From an uncultured Candidatus Saccharibacteria bacterium (GTDB taxonomy: Bacteria > Patescibacteriota > Saccharimonadia > Saccharimonadales > Saccharimonadaceae), in assembly GCA_948623715.1 (NCBI GenBank), contig CAPHDI010000006.1, positions 1-47,780 on the forward strand: 47,780 nt of DNA, written 5' to 3'. The notes beneath the pieces were generated by a model, which saw only the letters and a list, made by a program, of their open reading frames with translations, was not told the origin of the DNA and made no database searches. Both the position numbers and the translations under genes were made by a program. Below, in pieces: positions 31,757 through 41,126 of this stretch. Numbering within the stretch: position 1 is the first letter of the stretch; every line of letters starts with the position of its first letter.

Positions 31757-32923
31757 TTATTTATGCTCCAGGATGACAAGGTTTTCGAGATGTGGCGTGC
31801 GGGGGAAGAAATTATATGGGACGACTTTCGTAATACGGTATTTCGGAAGAAGAGCAGCAATATCACGGGCCTGCGTAATAGGATTGCAAGAGAGATAGAT
31901 GATTATGGGCGGCTCGGCGGCGAGAAACTTCTCGATGACCGTCGAGAAGCAGCCAGCGCGAGGCGGGTCGACGATGACGGTCTGGTCAGACTGAATATAA
32001 TCAAGGGCGTCTTCGGATTTAGCAAGAACCGGATGCGCTGCAGTATTACGACAGTTGTTTTCAAGTTCACGATAGGCAGATTTATCACATTCAACTAAAG
32101 TAAGTTCACGGTCGCGAGCGACGGATAACCCGATCGTACCGACGCCGGCGTAGAGGTCGAGGACTTTCGAGGTTGTGATATGCCGTGCGATTTCGCGAAG
32201 AGCTAATTCGTAAACAGGCAAGTTAATCTGGAAAAAACCGTTTGGAGAATAACTGTAACTGCGGTCGAGAATGTTATCTTGCAGATTATCGAAAACTGGG
32301 TGCTTACGACCGTTTGGGGTCAGACCGCCGCTCACCTGGCCGTCCTGGCTGCAGCGTAAGAGTAACGACTGGTAATTACGAGCTTCATCGCCACGTTGAT
32401 TCATTTCGGCGATAATAGCCTGGGCGCGTTGCCAGATTTCAGGACGTTCGAGACTAGACTGATTGACGATAATCTTACGATGGGTACCGCGAGCGCGAAA
32501 GGCGAGATGAATCTGCTGATCGGCATGGTCGTAGTAGAGTGCGTATTCCATCTTGTTGCGATAGTAAAAATCCCGGTTATCGGTTTGGACTTCTGCAATT
32601 TTGACATCGTCAAGGGGGATTTTTTGCTGACGGAAAATTTCAAGAAGCAGCTCGTGCTTAGATTCTAACTCGTAATTATAGTTTAGGATTTGCCAGGGGG
32701 AAGTTGCGAGATAACAATCGTCGAGTGGAGCAACACGGCGCGGCGAAGATTGTGAGATTTTTACTGCAATGGCTTCGAGATAAGTACTTTTCTCCTTCGT
32801 CACTTCATATTCCGTAATAAGTTCACCAGGTAGAGCACCCCAGAGCATGGCCTTTTTCCCGCTAGGGAGTGCGCCAATACTTTGGCCGCCGGGGATAAAT
32901 TTATCGATTTTTATATTATTCAT
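31757..32923 (-). CDS. Class I SAM-dependent RNA methyltransferase (TrmA/RlmD family, 5-methyluridine)
   Basis: Likely makes m5U in tRNA or 23S rRNA. From the chosen start (MNNIKIDKF) the protein is 388 residues. It has an N-terminal TRAM domain (to ~55), a central domain with NKMEYAL, the SAM-binding LDLYAGVGTIGLSVA, DPPRAG and the catalytic cysteine in YLSCNP. The iron-sulfur cysteines of RlmD are not present. The ATG at 32923 lies inside the stop of the ABC permease (TATGAATAA), so translation is coupled; the earlier start at 32992 would add a non-family N-terminus within the permease gene. Confidence 0.92.
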   Translation of the reverse strand: MNNIKIDKFIPGGQSIGALPSGKKAMLWGALPGELITEYEVTKEKSTYLEAIAVKISQSSPRRVAPLDDCYLATSPWQILNYNYELESKHELLLEIFRQQKIPLDDVKIAEVQTDNRDFYYRNKMEYALYYDHADQQIHLAFRARGTHRKIIVNQSSLERPEIWQRAQAIIAEMNQRGDEARNYQSLLLRCSQDGQVSGGLTPNGRKHPVFDNLQDNILDRSYSYSPNGFFQINLPVYELALREIARHITTSKVLDLYAGVGTIGLSVARDRELTLVECDKSAYRELENNCRNTAAHPVLAKSEDALDYIQSDQTVIVDPPRAGCFSTVIEKFLAAEPPIIIYLSCNPITQARDIAALLPKYRITKVVPYNFFPRTPHLENLVILEHK

Positions 32924-34211
32924 AGCGGAGAGCGTCAATCGGATTTTTATGAGCGGCTTTCCAGGCAGGAACGGTACCGGCGATAAAGGCAATAATCATG
33001 ACGGTAAGGATAATCGGCAACATGTTTGCAAAAGTAAAACGGAAGAGATCGAAGGTCGGAAAAACTTCAAGGAAGCCGCCAGGTTGATGGACGACGAAAT
33101 TAACAATACTGCCAGCGAGAATGGCGAGTCCGACACCGACGACTGATCCCCAGAAGCCAAGCGAGATCGCCTCGACACTAAAGTTGAGGAAGATTTTTCC
33201 GGAGGACATGCCAAGAGCTTTATCGAGACCGATTTCACGCGTGCGTTCTTCGACGGACATGAGCAGGGTATTGATAATGCCGATTGCGGCAGCAAGCAGA
33301 GCGATTCCGCCAAAGATCGTAAAGACAATCATAATAACGTCGAAGAAAGTGCGGATGGCGCCCATCATATCGGAAACGGTCATGCCATAAAAGCCATTTT
33401 CGCGGAGAATATCTTTAATTTCTTGCTCGGTATACTTTTCGTTATCGAAACGGGTTTGGACGGCGTAGGCGAGATTTTTCTGCTCAGCAGGATAATATTT
33501 TGTAATAGTATCATACATAGCGGTTTCGAGGGCTGGGTTGACAACAGAACCATTGACGGCGACGACACCCTTAGCCTGGACGCCAACGACTTTTGCCTTG
33601 AAAGTGACGGGCTTTTTCGTCGCTGGATCAAGTACGGCTAGCTCAACGGTCTTGCCAATAGCATCTTCATCAGATTCAAAACCGAGAGCTTTAGGATAGC
33701 CTGGTTCGAGAGTAATCTGATATTCTTTACTATCGCGATCGGGCAGCGTGCCGGCAGTAGTGGCGATATTAAAATCGCCAGGAGGCATAGCGCCGACTGA
33801 GATAATATATTTTTTGTCAGTGTCGTTACTTGTGATATATTCGACGGCAATTTGTTTTGCAATATATAAGTTCTCTCCGTCAATACCGTCGATCTCTTTC
33901 AACTTGTCGAGCTGATCCTGATCCATAGCAGAAAGGGTTTGTCCAGGATTATATTCACGTGGTTCGTCCGAAGAAGACATCATCATAGAGCCGATCGTGT
34001 CGACGGAGCCCTCTGGCATAATCATAATATAATCTTCGCCACCGAGACTAGCGGTTTGATTGTCGATAAAAGCGTTGACGCCGGAGTTGATCGCGGAGTT
34101 AAGAGCGATCGTAAAGCTACCGATGAAAATCGCGAGAATAGTCAGAAGTGTACGGGCTTTGTTGCGGAATAAGTTATGATTGGCGCTGCGGACGATTTCG
34201 AAAAATCCCAT
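32916..34211 (-). CDS. MacB/FtsX-type ABC transporter permease
   Basis: The 431-residue protein has an N-terminal membrane segment (20-42), a periplasmic-core-like extracellular domain (~45-285), and three C-terminal membrane segments in an FtsX domain (IGIINTLLMSVEERTREIGLDKALGMS). This is the MacB permease layout, linked to export of peptides, lipids or drugs, or to mechanotransmission. It starts one base after its ATPase gene. The substrate is unknown. Confidence 0.93.
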   Translation of the reverse strand: MGFFEIVRSANHNLFRNKARTLLTILAIFIGSFTIALNSAINSGVNAFIDNQTASLGGEDYIMIMPEGSVDTIGSMMMSSSDEPREYNPGQTLSAMDQDQLDKLKEIDGIDGENLYIAKQIAVEYITSNDTDKKYIISVGAMPPGDFNIATTAGTLPDRDSKEYQITLEPGYPKALGFESDEDAIGKTVELAVLDPATKKPVTFKAKVVGVQAKGVVAVNGSVVNPALETAMYDTITKYYPAEQKNLAYAVQTRFDNEKYTEQEIKDILRENGFYGMTVSDMMGAIRTFFDVIMIVFTIFGGIALLAAAIGIINTLLMSVEERTREIGLDKALGMSSGKIFLNFSVEAISLGFWGSVVGVGLAILAGSIVNFVVHQPGGFLEVFPTFDLFRFTFANMLPIILTVMIIAFIAGTVPAWKAAHKNPIDALRYE

Positions 34212-34212
34212 G

Positions 34213-34971
34213 TTAATTCCCTTCCTTTTCCAGCTCGGCTGGAACTTTCATTTTCCATTTGCCATCAACCCATTCACCCTTCGGAGCATCTTCAAGCCCC
34301 TCGGAAATGCGGCCGTCGACAATGCGGATCTGGCGGTCACAAAGGCGGGCAAGATCTTCGTCATGCGTAACAATGATGAGTGTGACACCTTGCTCTTTAT
34401 TAAGGTCGAAGAGGAGTTTAATAACTTTTTCGCCGGTAGCGGAGTCGAGGTTGCCAGTCGGTTCGTCGGCGAAGATGATTTTTGGGTTGTTGATAATAGC
34501 ACGAGCGATGCAAACACGTTGCTTCTGGCCGCCGGAAAGATTCGTAGCCTTATTGCGCTTGCGCTCACTAAGTTCGACGGTCTCGAGAGCCTTTTCGGCG
34601 AGATGACGCCGCTCTTTACCGCCGATGCCGGCGATCTTGAGTGGAAGAATGACATTTTCGAGGACGGTGTCATTTGGGTTCATGAAGAACTGTTGGAAGA
34701 CAAAGCCGAAAGTGCGGTTGCGTAGCTTATTTAGCTCGCGATTGCTGAGCTTCGTAGAATCTACACCGTCAATTTTAATAGTACCGGACGTAGGCTTATC
34801 GAGAAGGGCGAGGAGATGCATGAGGGTGGATTTGCCAGAGCCGGATTTCCCAACGATGGCAACCGACTCACCGGAATTAATGTCGAGGCTAACGCCTTTT
34901 AGTGCCTCGAAAGCCGTGGCGCGTTTGCCGTAGACTTTGACGAGATTTCTAACTTCGATAACTTTGCTCAT
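34213..34971 (-). CDS. MacB/LolD-type ABC transporter ATP-binding protein
   Basis: The 252-residue protein has Walker A GKSGSGKST (~40-48), Q-loop FVFQQFFMNPNDT, signature NLSGGQKQR, Walker B IIFADEPTGNLDS and the switch His in VTHDEDLA. It is first of a three-gene set with the permease and the RNA methyltransferase. TGT-TAAAAT lies 7 bases before the ATG. Confidence 0.95.
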   Translation of the reverse strand: MSKVIEVRNLVKVYGKRATAFEALKGVSLDINSGESVAIVGKSGSGKSTLMHLLALLDKPTSGTIKIDGVDSTKLSNRELNKLRNRTFGFVFQQFFMNPNDTVLENVILPLKIAGIGGKERRHLAEKALETVELSERKRNKATNLSGGQKQRVCIARAIINNPKIIFADEPTGNLDSATGEKVIKLLFDLNKEQGVTLIIVTHDEDLARLCDRQIRIVDGRISEGLEDAPKGEWVDGKWKMKVPAELEKEGN

Positions 34972-34978
34972 TCTACTT

Positions 34979-34987
34979 ATTTTAACA
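34979..34987 (-). promoter_or_regulatory. Leaderless-type extended -10 of MacB-like operon
   Basis: TGT-TAAAAT (hexamer 34979-34984), then 7 bases, then the ATG at 34971. Confidence 0.5.
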
Positions 34988-34996
34988 TACCTTATA

Positions 34997-36433
34997 TTAT
35001 TTTGCGTATTGCCAAATTTGCCCGTGAGGAGTATCTTTTACGAGAATATCATATTTAGCTAAAAGTTCCCTTAACTCATCGGATTTTGCATAATCATGAG
35101 TAGCGCGAGCATCACTACGCTGCTGCAAGAGATCGCGAATTTCAGAATTAATATCCGGGGAATCCTGTATGAGTTTCAGTCCAAACAGCTCATCTATAAA
35201 TGCCCACGATTCCAGCGTGAGGTCTTCTATTTTGTCAATCCAATAGAAAGCATACGAGGAGTTCAGAAAATCGCTGACAGCTTGTAGCACTATTAGTAGC
35301 TCTTTATTCTGATTTTGTTGGTTGTTCCGTGATAAACGCGAGTCCTTTTTTTGATAACATTCAGCTATTCGATTACGCCATTTTAGCCTTCTAAGACGCG
35401 CCGATTCTAGATCGCTGATGTTAAAATCTCGAGGCTGACTATAATTGCCTTGAAGCACCCACATCTTAAAGTCCATAGGCGAGTACCCCCTATTCGCGAG
35501 GTCTTCAAGCGTCCAGATATTACCGAGAGATTTCGAGATTTTCTGCTTGTCGATAGTGAGGAAATTACAATGGAGCCAGTATTTCGCGAGTTTTTTGTCG
35601 AAAGCAGCTTCACTTTGAGCGATTTCGTTAGTATGGTGTACGGGAATATGGTCGATGCCACCGCAGTGAATATCGATAGTCTCGCCGAGCTCTTCATGAA
35701 TAATCGTCGAACATTCGAGATGCCAACCCGGGTAGCCGGGACGGCCGAGATAGTCCCAACGCATAGCATGTTGCTCACCGGGTTTAATAAACTTCCAGAC
35801 AGCAAAGTCGGCTTGATTCTTTTTCTCCGGCGAATAGGCTATTCGTGCACGCGTACTAAGTGTATTAAAGACGCCTCCTGAAAATTTCCAGTAATTCTTA
35901 AACTTACTCGTATCATAATAAACTCCATCGCTAGTTTCGTAGGTGTAGCCTTTTTGAGTCAATAAGTCCACGATCTTGATATCTTGCGGAATATAATCTG
36001 TGGCTCGCGCCCAGACCTCAGGTTGGATGAGATTCAGATCATAGAAATTCTGTTTAAATTCATTAATGTACTTCTCTGCGATTTGCCAAACGGTTTGATT
36101 GAATTTACGGGCACCTTTTTCTATTTTATCTTCTCCGCTATCGCCATCAGACGTTAAGTGACCCACGTCAGTTAAGTTAATTACTCTTTTGATGGTGTAC
36201 CCGTTGGTTTTAAGGACGCGAACTAATAAGTCCCAATAGACATAGGCAGCAAGATTTCCTATATGAGGAGCGCTATACACAGTTGGGCCGCATGTGTAGA
36301 TTTTGACGACTTTTGTATTGCCGTAGCGTTGCTGACTTTTGAACGGTTCAATACTTCTGCTTAGTGTATTCATGAGTTTAATTTCAACATGGCTGTCGTC
36401 TATTAGCTCTTTCATCTGAGTGCTAATGGTCAT
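34997..36433 (-). CDS. cysS: Cysteine--tRNA ligase
   Basis: A class I synthetase charging tRNA-Cys. The 478-residue protein has the HIGH-type motif in TCGPTVYSAPHIGN (C48, 57-60), zinc ligands in GWHLECST and GIDHIPVHHTNE, and the KMSKS-type KISKSLGN. The start codon directly follows the hydrolase stop (TAAATG) with AAGGA upstream. An alternative start is Met21, which would remove a charged non-conserved extension. Confidence 0.96.
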   Translation of the reverse strand: MTISTQMKELIDDSHVEIKLMNTLSRSIEPFKSQQRYGNTKVVKIYTCGPTVYSAPHIGNLAAYVYWDLLVRVLKTNGYTIKRVINLTDVGHLTSDGDSGEDKIEKGARKFNQTVWQIAEKYINEFKQNFYDLNLIQPEVWARATDYIPQDIKIVDLLTQKGYTYETSDGVYYDTSKFKNYWKFSGGVFNTLSTRARIAYSPEKKNQADFAVWKFIKPGEQHAMRWDYLGRPGYPGWHLECSTIIHEELGETIDIHCGGIDHIPVHHTNEIAQSEAAFDKKLAKYWLHCNFLTIDKQKISKSLGNIWTLEDLANRGYSPMDFKMWVLQGNYSQPRDFNISDLESARLRRLKWRNRIAECYQKKDSRLSRNNQQNQNKELLIVLQAVSDFLNSSYAFYWIDKIEDLTLESWAFIDELFGLKLIQDSPDINSEIRDLLQQRSDARATHDYAKSDELRELLAKYDILVKDTPHGQIWQYAK

Positions 36434-37276
36434 TTATTGTTCCTTCTGTATTCGTTTTAGTTCTGCTATTATTTTAGCACGTTTTCCGACAGAAATATCA
36501 TGTTGACCGATCACACTAACGTAGTGAACGTATCGTGAGTTACGTTCGGCAACGCGGCGGAGATTCTTGCCAATAACGAGCGGGTCAAAATGTCCGTGAA
36601 TAATTAGGGTTGGTATGCGAAGATTCGTAAAAGTGCGATAGTTACTGCGATTCAGAATAATTTCGTCCATAGATTTTTGAAAACCGACGGACTTAATATG
36701 CTCGCTGCGAAAACTAGTAAACTTCTGAGCAATCTTTGCGACAACTTCGGCGGCAGGGACATCAGTGGCGATCTTGTGGAGCGCAGCATAAGACTTCGTA
36801 TAGACTTTGTCGGGAAGTTTTGCGAGTTCGCCCGCCATCAAAACTGGCGGAGAGACTAGAATGAGGCCGTCAATGATTAGAGCTTTTTCGTAATTTGCGG
36901 CGTAATTAGCAGCAATAAGGCAGCCCATTGAATGACCAACGAGAATTAGCTTGCCCTTCGGATGGAGACTCTTGAGGGTGCGATTGAGGATTTTATTATA
37001 CTCCGACATATCATATCTTAGCCAGTCGGCTTTGAGGCTTTCGCCGAAGCCGAGCAGATCGAAGGCAACGAGACGGATATTTTTAAGATCGGGGTCCTTC
37101 TCGATTTGCTTGAGCGTAGTACGCCAGGTGCTAGAATCAGCGCTAATACCATGTAGGAAAACTACTGTGAGTACGGGGCGACGTACATGATTATCATAAG
37201 CTTTGTGCAGCTTAATCGGTGCGCGGAGAATGCGGTGCCAGAACCATTTGCGGCGATTATATAGCTGATGAGACAT
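36434..37276 (-). CDS. Alpha/beta hydrolase
   Basis: The 280-residue protein has the oxyanion-hole HGISADSSTW (42-51), nucleophile elbow GHSMG (S116), acid D in IHGHFDPLV and catalytic His in IGQHDISVG. A basic N-terminus (RRKWFWHRILR) may be membrane-proximal. No lipase or peptidase subclass can be assigned. It overlaps the DHH gene by 20 bases and is followed without gap by cysS. Confidence 0.88.
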   Translation of the reverse strand: MSHQLYNRRKWFWHRILRAPIKLHKAYDNHVRRPVLTVVFLHGISADSSTWRTTLKQIEKDPDLKNIRLVAFDLLGFGESLKADWLRYDMSEYNKILNRTLKSLHPKGKLILVGHSMGCLIAANYAANYEKALIIDGLILVSPPVLMAGELAKLPDKVYTKSYAALHKIATDVPAAEVVAKIAQKFTSFRSEHIKSVGFQKSMDEIILNRSNYRTFTNLRIPTLIIHGHFDPLVIGKNLRRVAERNSRYVHYVSVIGQHDISVGKRAKIIAELKRIQKEQ

Positions 37277-38261
37277 CTTGAGTAGATTGATATTCCGCTA
37301 ATAAGTTCGGTAGTATGCCGACGACATCTTTGACGACGTCTTCGTAGCTAATATCATAGGTCCGAAAGCCAGCGGCATAGGGATGGCCGCCACCACCGAA
37401 ATAGCCAGCAACCTGTTCGGAAATCGGAACACTACTGCGAACTTTACCAGTAACTTTGCCATCGGGGTAAGTTTTAACCGCGATAGCGACTTCGACGCCT
37501 TGAACGAGACGCAGCTCTTCGAGAATGAGAACGTTTGGATTATATTCGTCAGAGTATTCTTGGATTTCGGAAAAAGGGATATGAACAGTGGCGAGTTTTC
37601 CGTCGAGCGAGTACTCGACGCGTTTAATGAGATCGGCTTTATAGTCAAGAATGCGCTGAGACTTTTTCATGAATTCACGACGATGTTCGTCAAGCTCAGC
37701 GGGATTCGCACCGAGATCAATCAATGCCGCCATCGTACGCATAGTATCAGAAGTGACGGAAGCACTGACGAGCCCGAGGGTGTCAGAACAAATCGCGAGG
37801 TAGAGAGCCTCGGCGGCAGGCTTGTCGATGGAGAGGTGATTTGCTTCGGCGATTTTGTAAATTAGATCAGCACAAGCAGGAAGCGGCTTAATGATCGGCT
37901 CGTGCGGAAAGTCGAGATCATCTGCAGTCTCATGATGATCGAGGACGAGAACTGGCTTCGTGTAGAGACAATTACGAATTGCCGTATCATCGAGAAGTTT
38001 CGAAAGTAGAATAGTCGAAGCGGTATCGACGATAATATAGCCATCAGCCTTATAATCGAAATTAATCTCGACGCGCGACCAGTCATCGAAATAATGTAGG
38101 TATTTTGGGACGTCAACTGGACAATATAAGTAATTCTCGGTGTCTCGCAAAATATAATCTAGGGCGATGGCAGAGCCAAGCGAGTCGCCGTCGGGATTCT
38201 CGGCCTGGATAATACAAATGTGCTTTTTATTTTTCAGGAAATCAACAAACTTATCATACAT
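37257..38261 (-). CDS. DHH/DHHA1 phosphoesterase (NrnA-like)
   Basis: Likely degrades short oligoribonucleotides, pAp or cyclic dinucleotide products. The 334-residue protein has NPDGDSLGS (D24, D26), VDTAS (D79), the DHH motif (108-110) and a DHHA1 domain with FGGGGHPYAAGF near 300. The His that usually precedes the NPDGD motif appears to be Ala20. It is first of a DHH-hydrolase-cysS unit, with TATAAT 7 bases from the ATG. Confidence 0.92.
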   Translation of the reverse strand: MYDKFVDFLKNKKHICIIQAENPDGDSLGSAIALDYILRDTENYLYCPVDVPKYLHYFDDWSRVEINFDYKADGYIIVDTASTILLSKLLDDTAIRNCLYTKPVLVLDHHETADDLDFPHEPIIKPLPACADLIYKIAEANHLSIDKPAAEALYLAICSDTLGLVSASVTSDTMRTMAALIDLGANPAELDEHRREFMKKSQRILDYKADLIKRVEYSLDGKLATVHIPFSEIQEYSDEYNPNVLILEELRLVQGVEVAIAVKTYPDGKVTGKVRSSVPISEQVAGYFGGGGHPYAAGFRTYDISYEDVVKDVVGILPNLLAEYQSTQDVSSAI

Positions 38262-38268
38262 ATTATAT

Positions 38269-38274
38269 ATTATA
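38269..38274 (-). promoter_or_regulatory. Leaderless-type -10 of DHH operon
   Basis: TATAAT, then 7 bases, then the ATG at 38261. Confidence 0.55.
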
Positions 38275-38309
38275 CGCTATTTGTGAGGATTTTTCTAGGT
38301 GAGTCTAAA

Positions 38310-39038
38310 CTAAGCCTTTTTGCGAGACGAAGTTGTTTTAGTTCTTGAAGCGGTCTTAGTACGGGAAGTTTTCTTGCGGGGAGTTTTCTTCTTCGCTTGC
38401 ATATCAGGAAAGGCTTTGGCGAGGCGGCGATTGAGTTTACCTTTTTCCATCATAACTTTGCGGACGTTTTCGGTGATTTCTTCAGTAGCATCGCGCTCGG
38501 AAGTGCCAACAGTGACGCGACATTTGATGATAAGCCAAAGCGAGATGAGAATATCCGCCAGCATGATGATAAAGACAATAACTGCAATAGCAAGACGCGG
38601 GACTTCGGGGATATTATTGAGTAAACCTAAGACAAGCGGGTTGAGCACTTTTATAGCGAGAACGCCGAGAATACCAAACATAATGAGACATTGTAAACAA
38701 ATCCGTCCGTTGACGTTGAAGGCCTTATCACTATAATCCCACCAGCGGACATGGAAGAGTTTCTCCATAATATAACTAGTAAGATATTCGATGATTGCAC
38801 CACTAAGGAAACAGACACAGAAAATTTCGAGAACGCCATCAGCTTTGCCAACAATCAAAGTCATGATAATTGCGCCGAAGCCGTAAATCGGACAAATTGG
38901 ACCGATTAAGAAGCCACGATTGACGGGTTTATGGCGTTTTTCGATGACGAGGCCGAGCGCAACCTCCAAAGCCCAACCGATGAAGGAATAGATAATGAAG
39001 AGTAAGAACCAGTTAGCGAGATTGACGGCAGTTTCCAT
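38310..39038 (-). CDS. CmpB-like putative ABC transporter type IV membrane protein (PF06541)
   Basis: The 242-residue protein has about five membrane segments and family landmarks FIGWALEVALG, NRGFLIGPICPIYGFGA, SGAIIEYLTSYIMEKLF, WWDYSD and NVNGRICLQC. The C-terminal ~35 residues are a Lys/Arg/Thr/Ser repeat tail (KKTPRKKTSRTKT). The family name implies transport but no mechanism is proven. It is third in rmuC-CPBP-CmpB, 9 bases after the CPBP gene. Confidence 0.87.
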   Translation of the reverse strand: METAVNLANWFLLFIIYSFIGWALEVALGLVIEKRHKPVNRGFLIGPICPIYGFGAIIMTLIVGKADGVLEIFCVCFLSGAIIEYLTSYIMEKLFHVRWWDYSDKAFNVNGRICLQCLIMFGILGVLAIKVLNPLVLGLLNNIPEVPRLAIAVIVFIIMLADILISLWLIIKCRVTVGTSERDATEEITENVRKVMMEKGKLNRRLAKAFPDMQAKKKTPRKKTSRTKTASRTKTTSSRKKA

Positions 39039-39047
39039 AGAATATTC

Positions 39048-39860
39048 CTAAGATTTTGCTTTTGTAGTTATTTTATGATTCGATGAGGAGGCGCGGGCGC
39101 CGAGAATAATCGCTAAGATCGTCATAGTTATGTAGCCGGCAATGAGAATCCAATTAATTTGAATGACGAAGAAAGACATTAGGACATTTGAGAGACCATG
39201 AAAAAGCATACAAAAGAATACCGAACGGGTGCGAGCGTAAATACAACCGAGCCAGAAAGCCTGAAAAATCGTGGCGATTATAAAAAGCCCGAAGTTAACC
39301 CCTTGTTGAGCGGAGCCAGCGACAAACCAGAGCGGTAGATGCCAAAGTCCCCAGATGAGGCCAATGACCAGCATAGTAATCGTAAAGCGTAAAACCGGAT
39401 TCTTAAAACGCTTCGCAAAAGTACGGGTGAGCACGGGTTGCAAAGTACCGCGCCAGCCGAGTTCCTCATTACCTCCGCCGATCAGAGTGCAGCCGATGAA
39501 AATAAGCGGGAGGACATACCAGGCGAAAGCCGGGTTAGTCTGGCTAGAAGAAAGGGCGACGACGAGAATTTGCGCGACAACTAGTATCAAGAAGATCCAG
39601 AAAGTTTTTGCGCGGTGGTCGAAAATGAAATTGAGAATCTTTTTCGCGCTAAGCTTCCCCTCCATACAGATGATGGCGGCAATGGTAGGTCCGAATCCGC
39701 CGATCATGAAGATAATTATCCCGAGAACGCTTTGAAAGTTAATAAACTTTAGCGCGGTAAGGAGAATGAGAATCCCCCAGCTGAGCCAGCTGATGAAAAA
39801 TGTAATCAGTAAGTATTCTTGAATGCGCCATTCGTCTTTATAACCTTTGATCGTATGCAT
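39048..39860 (-). CDS. CPBP-family intramembrane metalloprotease
   Basis: From ATG 39860 the protein has 270 residues with about eight membrane segments and the motifs NEELGWRG, GLWHLPLWF and CMLFHGLSN. A TTG at 39884 extends the frame into rmuC by eight codons, but the ATG just after the rmuC stop with GAGG upstream is more natural. It is the second CPBP member in this window. Confidence 0.87.
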   Translation of the reverse strand: MHTIKGYKDEWRIQEYLLITFFISWLSWGILILLTALKFINFQSVLGIIIFMIGGFGPTIAAIICMEGKLSAKKILNFIFDHRAKTFWIFLILVVAQILVVALSSSQTNPAFAWYVLPLIFIGCTLIGGGNEELGWRGTLQPVLTRTFAKRFKNPVLRFTITMLVIGLIWGLWHLPLWFVAGSAQQGVNFGLFIIATIFQAFWLGCIYARTRSVFFCMLFHGLSNVLMSFFVIQINWILIAGYITMTILAIILGARASSSNHKITTKAKS

Positions 39861-39861
39861 G

Positions 39862-41052
39862 CTATGATACCTCAATATCACCAATCATTTTAATACTTTC
39901 GCTTTCGGGGAGAGATTCGACGGACTTCAATTTACGTTCAATCTGGCGAGAAGTAGTCTCAGCGCTGCCGATTTTATTGGCGGTTTCTTCGAGCTTTTTC
40001 TTCGTAGCAGCGAGAAGGTCGCCAAATTTACCGAATTGAGTTTTAACGGCGCCGAGAGTTTGCCAGACTTCGGCGGAACGCTTCTCGATAGCGACACTGC
40101 GGAAGCCCATCGTAAGACTAGACAACAAAGCGGGTAATGTAGATGGTGAGACGATACTGATGTTATGTTTCTGGCGGATTTCATCGGAGAGGCCGGGGAT
40201 GCGGAGGATTTCTGCGTAGAGGCTCTCGGTCGGCACGAACATCACACCAAAATCGGTCGTAAGTGGCGGGTCAAGGTACTTCGTGGAGATCTTCTTTGCT
40301 TGCTCCTTGACGTCGGTAGCGAGAGCTTTGCGGGCGAGATCGATGTCGACGCGACTGCCTTTATCGTAAGCAGCGAGTAGACGCTCGTAGTTTTCGATCG
40401 GGAATTTACTATCGATAGGCAGATAAACCGTGACGTCATCTTTCCCAGGCATCTTAATCGCAAACTCAACACGATCGTTACTGCCCTTTTTCGTGGCGAT
40501 ATTTTCCTCGTATTGCTCTTGCGGCATACAGTCGGAAATAATATTACCGAGCTGGACTTCGCCGTAGATACCGCGAGTTTTGACACCTTCCATGACTTTT
40601 TTCAGATCACCAACGCCATTAGCGAGAGTTTTCATCTCACCGAGGCCTTGATACACCTGGGTAAGCTGACCAGAGATTTGCTTAAAGCTAGCATTGAAGC
40701 GCTGCTCGACTGACTTCTGCAATTTTTCGTCGACGGTTTCGCGCATCTGGTCAAGCTTGCGAGAATTTTCCTCCTGGAGGCTTTTCACGCGGTTGTCGAC
40801 AGTTTTTTGAATGTTTTGCAAGTTATCAGAGATTTCTTTGCGACTGCCTTGGAGATTTTCGGTGATTTCTTTACGATTTTCGCGGAATTCATCAGTAATT
40901 TTCGGAGCAATTTTATCAAGTTCGCTTTCGACGCGAATGAGACGTTCTTCAAGTTTCGAGGTATCGATGACGGGCGGCTGGGGGCGGCGAAAGACGAGTA
41001 ATACAAGCAAACCGATTACAATAAGTAATAAGCCGATAATCGTAATTTCCAT
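39862..41052 (-). CDS. rmuC: RmuC family protein (putative DNA recombination protein)
   Basis: The 396-residue protein has an N-terminal membrane segment (1-22) and a long coiled coil (~25-140). The RmuC domain follows with RGIYGEVQLGNII, KMPGKDDVTVYLPIDSKFPIENYERL and FGVMFVPTESLYAEI, a fold related to PD-(D/E)XK nucleases. rmuC limits inversions at short repeats in E. coli. A GTG six codons upstream lies inside the promoter, so ATG 41052 is chosen. It heads rmuC-CPBP-CmpB. Confidence 0.93.
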   Translation of the reverse strand: MEITIIGLLLIVIGLLVLLVFRRPQPPVIDTSKLEERLIRVESELDKIAPKITDEFRENRKEITENLQGSRKEISDNLQNIQKTVDNRVKSLQEENSRKLDQMRETVDEKLQKSVEQRFNASFKQISGQLTQVYQGLGEMKTLANGVGDLKKVMEGVKTRGIYGEVQLGNIISDCMPQEQYEENIATKKGSNDRVEFAIKMPGKDDVTVYLPIDSKFPIENYERLLAAYDKGSRVDIDLARKALATDVKEQAKKISTKYLDPPLTTDFGVMFVPTESLYAEILRIPGLSDEIRQKHNISIVSPSTLPALLSSLTMGFRSVAIEKRSAEVWQTLGAVKTQFGKFGDLLAATKKKLEETANKIGSAETTSRQIERKLKSVESLPESESIKMIGDIEVS

Positions 41053-41058
41053 AATCAC

Positions 41059-41067
41059 ATTATAGCA
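41059..41067 (-). promoter_or_regulatory. Leaderless-type extended -10 of rmuC
   Basis: TGC-TATAAT (hexamer 41059-41064), then 6 bases, then the ATG at 41052. Confidence 0.65.
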
Positions 41068-41126
41068 CACTTCCAGAAACAGAACTATGGAATTAAAATT
41101 TTCGGGTACTTGCGAGGGTCGACAGG

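Noticed and set aside
31757..32992. Earlier start at 32992 for the RNA methyltransferase
   Set aside because: The added 23 residues lie within the permease gene and do not fit the TRAM-domain start; ATG 32923 couples with the permease stop.
41053..41070. Earlier GTG start for rmuC
   Set aside because: It overlaps the extended -10 element; ATG 41052 precedes the membrane anchor directly.
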